DNA from: DATMNI01 sp035570275
GTDB taxonomy: Bacteria > Acidobacteriota > Terriglobia > Bryobacterales > Bryobacteraceae
Reading direction: 5' to 3'
Length of the DNA: 34,765 bases
NCBI GenBank assembly: GCA_035570275.1
Contig: DATMNI010000397.1
Coordinates: forward strand, 1 to 34,765
The notes below the pieces were generated by a model. The model ran no database searches, was not told the origin of the DNA, and saw nothing but the letters and a program-made list of their open reading frames with translations. This document shows, piece by piece, positions 14,336 through 21,612 of the stretch (within the stretch, counting starts at the first letter, position 1; the number at the start of each line of letters is the position of its first letter). The position numbers were made by a program, and so were the translations under genes.

Positions 14336-15791
14336 CTACCGGATCTGCGCCAGGTCTTGGTACGAGGACCCACTTCCACGTTCGCGCTGGCGCCGCAGCG
14401 GTTCCAGCAGGCTCTGCTCCAGCCCGTCGCGGTAGAAGAGATTATAGGTGTCGAAGGGTATGATGCGCTTCCCATCCGGATGCGCGATATGCACGCAGCT
14501 CTTCTTGACGCTCCGTACATCGAACCCCCAGGCGTCGATGAATTGCATGACGATCACGCGGAAGACATTCCGGTAGTCGATACCTTCCGGCGTCATCACC
14601 TGGGGCAGACAACACAACAGATCGCGCAGCGTCCCGGCGCTCGATTGCGGGGAATGATTGGTGGAAAACAGCTTGAACAGCTGCGCGTGCAGCCGCCCGT
14701 CGTCTTCGTACACGATGGTGTTCCGTCCGCCTTCGATCAGGATCTTCGGGTCCACCATGCCGGTTAGCGGGACCACGCGGCCGCCGATTTTCAGCGCGTA
14801 GGCCATCGCCAGGGAATCGGGGTGGCAGGGCACCGGAATAATGTCTTCCGGCCGGAAAACCCCGGTCTGCTCCAGAATCTTGCGGCGCACCTCGGTCAGA
14901 GTCAGGCGGTCGCGCGCCGGGTCGAAGTTCTCATGCCGTCCCGCGGCTTGCACCGGCTGCAGAACCACGCCGCGGACCGAAGGCTGCTCCAGCGCCCACT
15001 CGATGATCCGGCCGACCTCTCCATCGTTGACACGCTTCTTCAGCGTCACCACCAGCGAGGTGGAAACTCCCAGCCTGTTGAGCTTCTCGATGGCCTGTTG
15101 CCGGATGCCGCGCAGATCGGCGCCGCGCAGATCCACCAGCGCCGCGGCTTCAAATGAATCGAACTGGAGATAGATCTCAAAGCCGGGCATATACGCAGCC
15201 AGCCGCTCCGCGAAGCCATCTTCCCTGGCGATGCGGATGCCGTTGGTGTTCAACATCAGGTGCCGGATGGGCCGCTGCCTGGCCATGTCCAACACGCGGA
15301 AAAAGTCCGGATGCAGGGTGGGTTCGCCGCCCGAGATCTGCACCACGTCGGGCGTGACTTCGTTGCGCACTACGGCGTCCAACATGGCTTCGATCTGCGC
15401 CAGAGAGCGATACTGCGTGCGCGCCGGACCGCTGGCCGCGTAGCAGATGGGGCATTCCGGGTTGCAGTGGTCGGTGATTTCGATCAGGGTAAGGCAGGAA
15501 TGCTGCTCGTGGTCGGTGCAGAGCCCGCAATCGTAGGGAGCAGTCCCATCGAACCGGCGTGTTATACTGCCGCGGCATCTCCGGCGTTTTGAGGAAGACC
15601 TCGCGGCAGCGCCGGTAGTAATCCACGTCGTCGGCCATCAGGACGCGTTCGGCGCCTTGCACGGCGCAACGCTTCAACAGGTAGACGCGCCCGTCTTCGA
15701 AGACGATCTTGCCTTCCGCCCGCCGGAAACAGGTGGAGCAAATGGAAATCGCCGTGTCATAGAACAAATAGGGACGCACGCGTTCAGCCAC
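14336..15791 (-). pseudogene. Tes-like (COG1964) radical SAM enzyme gene with a single +1 frameshift
   Basis: The reverse strand encodes two adjoining parts of one protein. The first (from GTG 15791) has the Cys-rich N-terminus ISICSTCFRRAEGKIVFEDG, LLKRCAVQGAERVLMADDVD and LKTPEMPRQYNTPVRWDC. The second, in the next frame, reads YDCGLCTDHEQHSCLTLIEI, TDHCNPECPICYAA (the radical SAM CxxxCxxC), VVQISGGEPTLHPDFF and LMLNTNGIRIA, to the stop at 14336. Removing one base from the GGG run at 15536-15538 restores about 484 residues. The family includes archaeal Tes/GDGT-MAS, which joins lipid tails into membrane-spanning lipids; bacterial homologues are proposed to make membrane-spanning lipids. The start overlaps the Lgt-like stop. 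The frameshift may be decay or a base-call error. Confidence 0.8.
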
Positions 15792-16532
15792 TGGCCACCG
15801 CTCCTTTCGGTACCGCGTAACCTGCCCAAAGACGCCGGAAATCGCGCGCGTACCAGACTAGCGCGCCCAGACAACACCACTGCAAGACCGCGATGCCGCC
15901 GAAACGGACGCCGGGCTTCAGAAGTCTCCCAGGACGCGCCATCCGAAGTATGCCAGCAGGAAGATCCGGAAGCGGCTGCCCTCCGCGAATTCGGGCGGCC
16001 CCACGCGTCGCAGAGCCAGGGCAAGCGCCGCCATGGCGGCGGATTCGTAAAGCTGGACGGGGTGGCGCCGAACACCATCGCCCCAATCGACTCCCCAAGC
16101 CAGCGTAGTGGCAATTCCGTGGGTGTCGTCCCGCAGACCGGCCAGGAAACAGCCAATGCGCCCGATGGCGATCCCGGCCGCCAGCGGAACCGCGAAGAGG
16201 TCGCCGATCCGCCGCGCGATGCCGAGCCGGCGCTTAATCCACTCCACCGCGACGGTTCCTCCCAGGATCGCACCCACCACCGTCTTGCCGCCCAGCAAGT
16301 ATTCCAGGTTGTTCCACTGATGCAAGGTGCGCCCGGGGTCTTCCAGCCAGAAGAGTATCTTCGACCCGGCAGCGACGCCTCCGATGGCGGCAGCCACGAT
16401 GCTCCAGCGAGTCCCAGCGTCTAGAAAATCGCCGGACTTCCGGCGCTGCCACAGGTACAAACGGAAGGCCACGAAATAAGCCAGCGACTCGAAGAGGAAG
16501 TGCCAGAGCACGGTGAGCCCATTATCGCCCAC
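15784..16532 (-). pseudogene. Lgt-like membrane protein gene with a single -1 frameshift near its end
   Basis: Reads as a relative of prolipoprotein diacylglyceryl transferase: several membrane spans, the GRIGCFLAG block, and the signature HPVQLYES (Lgt HPxQLYE). The usual Lgt FHGG block is replaced by GGKTVVGAILGG, so the essential His of true Lgt seems absent; it may use a different lipid substrate. The frame stops at 15918-15920 after FGWRVLGDF, but the next frame continues as LKPGVRFGGIAVLQWCCLGA and LVWYARDFRRLWAGY to a stop at 15784. Adding one base near 15921 restores about 249 residues. The restored end overlaps the radical SAM start. Start is a GTG; no strong ribosome binding site was seen. 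Confidence 0.75.
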
Positions 16533-16588
16533 TCTTCAGCAGTGTGTACTTGGCGAGATCGCTGAGTGCGCCCGGCATCATGGCTCAC

Positions 16589-16939
16589 TCATCCCGCCGC
16601 TCCCGGCCCCGCGCCTCCACCGATCTCCCGTGTCCGCAACCCTTGCACCGGATGGGACAACAGTTTCTCCGTGGTTCCCAGAAATCGAACCGTGTGCGGC
16701 AATCGCGCGTGCAATTCGAACGCGGCCTCGTCCGCCCACTCGGAATGAATCGCGAATACGAACGGCTCCCGGAGGGCCTCAAATACATGGATGGCCAAAC
16801 AACCAATCTCAGCTCGCGTAGGTTCGACCACCCGCAACAACGCCTCGCGAAACTCCACCGCCTTCCCCGGCATGGGTTCAAACCGGACGAAACAGTGAAC
16901 CGGCAAGCGGCACCTCCCAAACGACCAGTATGCCGGCAT
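16589..16939 (-). CDS. Antibiotic biosynthesis monooxygenase (ABM)-domain protein
   Basis: A 116-residue protein with a single ABM-type ferredoxin-like fold: LPVHCFVRFEPMPGKAVEFR, then EALLRVVEPTRAEIGCLAIH, VFEALREPFVFAIHSEWADE and HARLPHTVRFL. Members include quinone- or heme-degrading monooxygenases as well as many stress proteins with no known substrate. Conserved HxxLPH and EW patterns are present. The ATG at 16939 is the best-placed start; a longer frame exists but adds low-complexity sequence. It lies downstream of hemG and 56 bases before the Lgt-like gene on the same strand. A link to heme or quinone chemistry is inference only. Confidence 0.75.
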   Translation of the reverse strand: MPAYWSFGRCRLPVHCFVRFEPMPGKAVEFREALLRVVEPTRAEIGCLAIHVFEALREPFVFAIHSEWADEAAFELHARLPHTVRFLGTTEKLLSHPVQGLRTREIGGGAGPGAAG

Positions 16940-17043
16940 GGGCGCCACCCGTGGCCCGGCGCTCACCGCGCCGCCTGACAAGGACACGGCTGGCAAGGAC
17001 ACGGCTGGCATGGCCGCTTTCGCAATGCCGGCGATCACGAAAA

Positions 17044-18441
17044 TCAGTGTGCCGCCAGAATGTTTTCCGCCGCGGCTTTTCCCATGCGAATGCAGTCCGG
17101 AATCCCGATCCCCGTGTAAGCATTCCCGGCCAGGTGCAGCCCCGGGATTTGCGCTACGCGCGCTTCCATTTCCGCCAACCGTTGCGGGTGCCCCACCGTG
17201 TACTGCGCCATCGACCGCGGCCAGCGGAAGATGCGGCTGAACTTCGGCAGCGCGGTGATGCCCGCAATCTCCTGCAACTCCGCCGACACCTGGGCTACGA
17301 CGGCGTCGTCCGATTCCGCGAGCACGGCCGCGTCGCCCATACCGCCCAGGAAGCAGCGCGCCACCACCTTGCCATCGGGCACGCGGTTGGAGAACTTGGT
17401 CCCCACCCAGGTGCAGGCCACCAGCCGGCGCCGTTCCTTCTTCGGCACCAGGAAGCCGAAACCGTCCGGCAGCCGCGCGAAATCCGCCGCGTCAAAGCCC
17501 AATGCCACCGTCATCGAGGAACTGTACGGCACCGTGCCCAGAAGTTCCGCCAACCGCGGATCCACCGCACTCAGAAGCGCCGCGGCGTTATGCGCCTCAC
17601 ACGCCACCACCAGGCGATCGGCTGGAATCCAATCGCTGCCCAGCTTGATACGGAAGCCCGCGCCCGCTCGCTCCACGGCCTCCGCCCGGCCCGTCCTTAC
17701 CTCGGCCGCCCCCGGTAAACCTCCGCCAGGCCGAATCGCGGCGGCCACCGCGTCCACCATTTGCTGCAGCCCGCCCTTCAGCGTGCGGAACAGGGGAACC
17801 GCTGCCGGCGGCGCGCCATTACGTGCCTTGGCCCGCTCCGCCAGCACGCCGCGCGTCAGGCTTCCGTACTTCGCCGCCAGTGAGACGAACCGCGGCAACA
17901 CGCTGGTCACGCTCAGCTCGGAAGGGCTGCCGCCGTAAATTCCGGATAGCAACGGTTCCGCCAGGTAGTCCACCGCTTCGGCGCCGTAATGCTCTTCGAC
18001 GAATTGCGCCACCGATTCGTCGCCCGCCTTCATCTTGGGCGACCGCAGCAACTCCATCCCCATCCGCACCTTGGTTCGGAAGCTCAACAGGCCCGTAGTC
18101 AAGAGCGGCATGATCCGGGTGGGCACCATCATCATCAGCCCATCGGGCATCGGCACCAGCCGACCGCCCTTGCGTATATACGTGATGCGCAGATGGTCGT
18201 TCGACCCGATCACCTGGTCTGCCAGCCCCAACTCGCGAATCAGTTCCAGCGCCGCCGGCTTGGTCGAAAGAAAGCTGTCGGGCCCGGCCTCAATGGTGCA
18301 TCCATCCGCGCGCTCCGTCTGGATCACTCCGCCCAACCGGCCGCGCGATTCCAGAATGGTAGCCGCAGATCCGCCCTTGGCCAGATAGTAGGCTGCCGAC
18401 AGGCCCGAAATCCCACCGCCGATGATGACTACGCGTGGCAT
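17044..18441 (-). CDS. hemG: Protoporphyrinogen/coproporphyrinogen III oxidase (HemG/HemY type)
   Basis: A 465-residue FAD oxidase that removes six electrons from the porphyrinogen in the late steps of heme synthesis. The N-terminal Rossmann motif is MPRVVIIGGGISGLSAAYYL; further blocks are ESRGRLGGVIQTERADGCTI, EAGPDSFLSTKPAALELI and YGGSPSELSVTSVLPRF. The C-terminal FAD-binding end is LHLAGNAYTGIGIPDCIRMG. Length is normal for the family. The ATG at 18441 is well supported by this motif; sequence upstream is a repeat array, not protein. It is the last of the rimP-to-hemG series, downstream of hemE. Whether it acts before or after decarboxylation depends on the organism's heme route. A fragment of this gene is repeated at 13745-13948. 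Confidence 0.93.
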   Translation of the reverse strand: MPRVVIIGGGISGLSAAYYLAKGGSAATILESRGRLGGVIQTERADGCTIEAGPDSFLSTKPAALELIRELGLADQVIGSNDHLRITYIRKGGRLVPMPDGLMMMVPTRIMPLLTTGLLSFRTKVRMGMELLRSPKMKAGDESVAQFVEEHYGAEAVDYLAEPLLSGIYGGSPSELSVTSVLPRFVSLAAKYGSLTRGVLAERAKARNGAPPAAVPLFRTLKGGLQQMVDAVAAAIRPGGGLPGAAEVRTGRAEAVERAGAGFRIKLGSDWIPADRLVVACEAHNAAALLSAVDPRLAELLGTVPYSSSMTVALGFDAADFARLPDGFGFLVPKKERRRLVACTWVGTKFSNRVPDGKVVARCFLGGMGDAAVLAESDDAVVAQVSAELQEIAGITALPKFSRIFRWPRSMAQYTVGHPQRLAEMEARVAQIPGLHLAGNAYTGIGIPDCIRMGKAAAENILAAH

Positions 18442-18449
18442 CCTTAAAA

Positions 18450-18719
18450 CCGGTGGCCGGTGGCCGGCGGCCGGTGGCCGGTGAAGACCCCAAATCGGTG
18501 GCCGGTGGCCGGTGGCCGGTGGCCGGTGAAGACCCCAAACCGGTGGCCGGTGGCCGGTGGCCGGTGGCCGGTGAGGACCCCAAGCCGGTGGCCGGTGGCC
18601 GGTGGCCGGTGGCCGGTGAGGACCCCAAGCCGGTGGCCGGTGGCCGGTGGCCGGTGGCCGGTGAAGACCCCAAGCCGGTGGCCGGTGGCCGGTGGCCGGT
18701 GGCTGGTGAAGACACAACC
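18450..18719. repeat. Six tandem 45-base units built from CCGGTGG
   Basis: Each unit has about five copies of a seven-base CCGGTGG-type word and a ten-base tail such as AGACCCCAAA. Units start at 18450, 18495, 18540, 18585, 18630 and 18675, with few changes. The array sits between the hemE stop and hemG start, leaving only eight bases before the hemG ATG, so it replaces the usual leader and has no visible ribosome binding site. All three frames stay open, which explains spurious long reading frames here. Confidence 0.92.
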
Positions 18720-18759
18720 CCCGGCCGCGTGCAACTGACGGCCGGCATCCGTTTCTAAT

Positions 18760-18795
18760 CCACCGGCCACCGGCCACCGGTCACCGGCCACCGGT
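18760..18795. repeat. Inverted CCACCGG repeats facing the 45-base array
   Basis: CCACCGG-type words in the opposite orientation to the array at 18450-18719, just after the hemE stop. Transcribed together, the two could fold into a long GC-rich stem across the 40-base segment between them, which ends in TCTAATCC next to the repeats. Confidence 0.8.
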
Positions 18796-18799
18796 TCTC

Positions 18800-19822
18800 T
18801 CATGGCCGGAAATCCCGCACCATCTCCACCAGCGCTTTTACGTTCTCCACCGGCGTTTCGGGCAGAATTCCATGTCCCAGGTTGAAGATGTGGCCCGGCC
18901 GCGTGCCCGTGCGCTTCAACAGTTCGTGTACCTTCATCTTCAGTTCGTGCAGCGGGGCAAACAGCGCCACCGGGTCCAGGTTGCCCTGAATCGCCGCCCG
19001 GTAGCTGATGTCCATCCAGGCCTGGTCGATATTGATGCGCCAGTCCACGCCCATCACATCGCCGCCGGCAGCGTGCAATTCCTTGAAAAAACCCGAGGCT
19101 CCGGTGCCGAAGTGAATCACCGGCACGCCGGTAGACCGGATGCGCTCAATCAGCGCCCGCGAGTACGGCGCCGCGTAGCGCACGTAGTCGTCCGAACCCA
19201 GCGCGCCCACCCAACTGTCGAACACCTGGATGGCCCGCGCCCCGCTGGACACCTGCGAACTGGCAAATGGCGCCAGCACATCCACAATCTTCCCCATCAG
19301 CCGGCGCCACATGGTTTCGTCGCTGTACATCAGCCTCTTGGTGCGCACGAAATTGCGCGACGCGCCGCCTTCGATCATATAGCTCGCCATGGTGAACGGC
19401 GCGCCCACGAAGCCGATCACCGGCACCTTGCCGGCCAGCGCCCGCACCACCTGCTGGATGGCTTCGCCCACGTATCCCAGTTCGTCCGTGTTCGTGGTGG
19501 AGAGCGAATCCACGTCGTCGGAGGTGCGCACCGGGTTGTGGATCACCGGGCCTTCGCCCTTCTGGTAGGTGAGCTTGAGCCCCATGGGTTCCACCGGCAG
19601 CAGCAGATCGGCGAAGATGATGGCCGCGTCCACATCCAGCATCTCCACCGGCTGCAGCGTCACGGTGGCCGCCAGGTCCGGCCGCTTGCAGATTTCCAGG
19701 ATGCCGTGCTTCTCGCGAATCTGGCGATACTGCTTCATGTAACGGCCCGCCTGCCGCATGAACCATACCGGCCTCACGTCCGTGGGACGGCGCCGGCAGG
19801 CGTCCAGGAAACGGCTCGTCAT
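18800..19822 (-). CDS. hemE: Uroporphyrinogen III decarboxylase
   Basis: A 340-residue enzyme that turns uroporphyrinogen III into coproporphyrinogen III by removing four carboxyl groups. The substrate-binding start is PVWFMRQAGRYMKQYRQIRE; other family blocks are AAIIFADLLLPVEPMGLKLT, VPVIGFVGAPFTMASYMIEG, FDSWVGALG, VIHFGTGASGF and FNLGHGILPETPVENVKAL. The ATG at 19822 was chosen because it overlaps the apbE stop by four bases (ATGA), a common operon join; an ATG at 19837 would add five residues. Length is typical. It is followed by the repeat-filled spacer and hemG, so the two late heme steps are in one transcription direction. Confidence 0.95.
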   Translation of the reverse strand: MTSRFLDACRRRPTDVRPVWFMRQAGRYMKQYRQIREKHGILEICKRPDLAATVTLQPVEMLDVDAAIIFADLLLPVEPMGLKLTYQKGEGPVIHNPVRTSDDVDSLSTTNTDELGYVGEAIQQVVRALAGKVPVIGFVGAPFTMASYMIEGGASRNFVRTKRLMYSDETMWRRLMGKIVDVLAPFASSQVSSGARAIQVFDSWVGALGSDDYVRYAAPYSRALIERIRSTGVPVIHFGTGASGFFKELHAAGGDVMGVDWRINIDQAWMDISYRAAIQGNLDPVALFAPLHELKMKVHELLKRTGTRPGHIFNLGHGILPETPVENVKALVEMVRDFRP

Positions 19823-20817
19823 TGGAGCCACGCGCATGGCTTCTCCACCTTGTCTTCGCAAAAGAACACTCGAAATTCCTTTGGCTTGTGCCTTGCCGCC
19901 CAGAGACGGCCATTCACGAAATACGGTTTGGCCCACGCCTCGCTGTCAATCGTGCGCGGCGCCACCACCGAAACCGATACGCTCCCCTGCGCCGGATATC
20001 CGGTCCGCGGGTCCATGATATGGGCGTAGGTGCGTCCCTCCGCCCGGAAAAACTTCTCGTAGCTGCCCGAGGTGGACATCGACATGTCCTTCAGGTAAAC
20101 CTCCGCCAGCGACTTGCCCGCGTCCCCGGGGTCTTTAATCTGGGTGCGCCAGCCTTTGGGCTCGTCCGGAGGCGCCCCCATGCCATAAATGCTGCTCCCG
20201 GAGCCAGCCACGAGAGCGATCCTGACGCCGTTTTGTCTTAAAACGTCCACCATCCGGTCGACCGCGTAGCCTTTGCCAATCCCCCCGGGGTCCATTTCCA
20301 CTCCTGGCCGGCGAAACCGCACCGTCTGCAGAGCCGGGTCCAGCAGAATGTGCCGGTAGCCAACCTGGGCCAGCGCGGCCTGTATCTGTGCCCGGTGGGG
20401 CAAGTGGCCCGAGCCTTTGTAGAACCCCCAAACCTTCATCAAAGGTCCCACCGTAATATCGAACGCCCCTTCGCCAGCGCGGCTGTATTCCAGGCAAGCC
20501 GAAAGCAGCCGGAACAGCTCTGGCGACACCTTGACGGGCCGTTCGGCCGCGTACCGGTTGACCTGGCTCCACTCGCTTTCGGGTTTGTAGTTCGAAAGCA
20601 GGTCGTCCAGCCGCCGAACCTCGTCGAAAGCGGCATCCACCGCCGCCTCCATTTGAATCCGGTCGGCTCCGTATACGGCAATCGAGTACGTGGAGCCCAT
20701 GGCGTCGGCGCTTTTTTCGAGCCGGAGCATCTCCTGCCCGAATCCGGCCGAAGCCGCCAACAGAAACAAAACTAACACAGTTCGAGGGGTTTTAGGGCTA
20801 ATTTTGGGTCCGCCCAC
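19819..20817 (-). CDS. apbE: FAD:protein FMN transferase (ApbE), exported
   Basis: A 332-residue flavin transferase that attaches FMN through a phosphodiester bond to Thr or Ser in target proteins such as NqrB/RnfG-type subunits. Visible blocks are DAMGSTYSIAVYG, AFDITVGPLMKVWGFYKGSG, MDPGGIGKGYAVDRMVDVLR, the Mg-binding HIMDPRTGYPAQ and TIDSEAWAKPYF. The signal peptide VLVLFLLAASAGFGQ places it in the periplasm. The GTG start at 20817 overlaps the end of rbfA by 20 bases; its stop overlaps hemE. A flavinylation partner is not encoded in this window. Confidence 0.92.
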   Translation of the reverse strand: MGGPKISPKTPRTVLVLFLLAASAGFGQEMLRLEKSADAMGSTYSIAVYGADRIQMEAAVDAAFDEVRRLDDLLSNYKPESEWSQVNRYAAERPVKVSPELFRLLSACLEYSRAGEGAFDITVGPLMKVWGFYKGSGHLPHRAQIQAALAQVGYRHILLDPALQTVRFRRPGVEMDPGGIGKGYAVDRMVDVLRQNGVRIALVAGSGSSIYGMGAPPDEPKGWRTQIKDPGDAGKSLAEVYLKDMSMSTSGSYEKFFRAEGRTYAHIMDPRTGYPAQGSVSVSVVAPRTIDSEAWAKPYFVNGRLWAARHKPKEFRVFFCEDKVEKPCAWLQ

Positions 20818-21160
20818 GAGATTTTTTCGCCCGTTTCAGAAGGAAATCGATCCGGCTCTCCACGTCCGGGTTCTTGTCACGATCGAAATGCAGTTCCGGT
20901 ACATGCCTGAGTTGCAACCGGGACGCCAATTGCCGCCGTAAAAACCCCTGCGCGTGTTCCAGGGCCGCCAAAGCCTGGGCCTGATCGCGTGGGGTCCCCC
21001 GGACCGCCACTTTCACGCTGGCGTGCCGCGAATCCGGAGTCACGTGCACCTCGGTTACATCCACTGCCAGGAGCCTTGGGTCCTCCAACTCAAACCCGAT
21101 AATCTCTGCCAGTTCTTCCCGGACAGCCTCTGAAACTCGTAGTGTGCGATGCTCATCCAT
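20798..21160 (-). CDS. rbfA: 30S ribosome-binding factor RbfA
   Basis: A 120-residue KH-fold protein needed for late 16S rRNA maturation. It shows RVSEAVREELAEIIGFELED, then PRLLAVDVTEVHVTPDSRHA and KVAVRGTPRDQ, and ends in a basic tail (LKRAKKSRGRTQN). It follows ylxP, and both lie downstream of infB, as in many bacteria. Start ATG 21160 reads MDEHRTLRVSEAVREE, fitting the family. Between it and ylxP lies a CCGGTGG-type repeat spacer. Confidence 0.92.
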   Translation of the reverse strand: MDEHRTLRVSEAVREELAEIIGFELEDPRLLAVDVTEVHVTPDSRHASVKVAVRGTPRDQAQALAALEHAQGFLRRQLASRLQLRHVPELHFDRDKNPDVESRIDFLLKRAKKSRGRTQN

Positions 21161-21170
21161 GCGTTAAAGG

Positions 21171-21218
21171 CGGTGGCCGGTGGCCAGATGCCAGTGGCCG
21201 GTGGTCAGTGGCCGGTCG
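21171..21218. repeat. CCGGTGG-type repeat spacer between ylxP and rbfA
   Basis: Several GTGGCC words, some changed (CAGTGGCC), fill most of the 70-base gap. It also carries the word GGCATCCGT next to ylxP, which recurs in the hemE/hemG spacer at 18746-18754, so the spacers share more than the simple repeat. Confidence 0.75.
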
Positions 21219-21230
21219 GCATCCGTCGTC

Positions 21231-21515
21231 TCATATCCACTCCACCGTTGCGCCTACTAATTCCGAGCCTAACAGGGACGCCGCTTCATCTTCTACGCCC
21301 CGCAACACCTTCTCGGCGTGCGTCTGGTCCGACGACACCGTTACCGCAGCCAACATCGAACGCTGCCAGAGGTCTTGAAAGTCGATCTCGGCCACCGCCA
21401 CGTTAAACTTGTGTCGCAGTCGCTCCTTCAGGCTCAGCACCACATGCCGCTTTTCCTTGAGCGAATGCGAATTCTCCAGCCGCAACTCCAAAGTGAGCAC
21501 GCCGATTACGGGCAT
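21231..21515 (-). CDS. ylxP: YlxP/DUF503 family protein
   Basis: A 94-residue DUF503 protein, the small factor found between infB and rbfA in many Gram-positive and other bacteria and linked to ribosome maturation. It reads MPVIGVLTLELRLENSHSLK, EKRHVVLSLKERLRHKFNVA and VAEIDFQDLWQRSMLAAVTV, with the typical closing EDEAASLLGSELVGATVEW. Length and position both agree with the family. CCGGTGG-type repeats flank it on both sides. Confidence 0.9.
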   Translation of the reverse strand: MPVIGVLTLELRLENSHSLKEKRHVVLSLKERLRHKFNVAVAEIDFQDLWQRSMLAAVTVSSDQTHAEKVLRGVEDEAASLLGSELVGATVEWI

Positions 21516-21518
21516 CGC

Positions 21519-21610
21519 AACCGGTTTTCACCGGCCACCGGCCACCGGCCACCGGCCACTGTCTCTAATCCACCGGCCACCGTCCCCCGACAACCGGCCA
21601 CTGACCACGT
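21519..21610. repeat. CCACCGG-type repeat spacer between infB and ylxP
   Basis: Four CACCGGC words in a row, then TCTCTAATCCACCGGCCACC and scattered variants up to the infB stop. The word TCTAATCCACCGGCCACCG is shared with the hemE/hemG spacer at 18753-18770. The same family of repeats therefore occupies this gap, the ylxP/rbfA gap and the hemE/hemG gap. Confidence 0.85.
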
Positions 21611-21612
21611 TC

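Noticed and set aside
18450..18719. CRISPR array
   Set aside because: The 45-base units are directly adjacent with no variable spacers and no cas genes are nearby; it is a minisatellite.
18444..18803. Long open frames on both strands reading PATGHRPPATGH or VAGGRWPVAGG
   Set aside because: They are translations of the 45-base CCGGTGG repeat array, which lacks stops in several frames; no start signal or family supports a protein.
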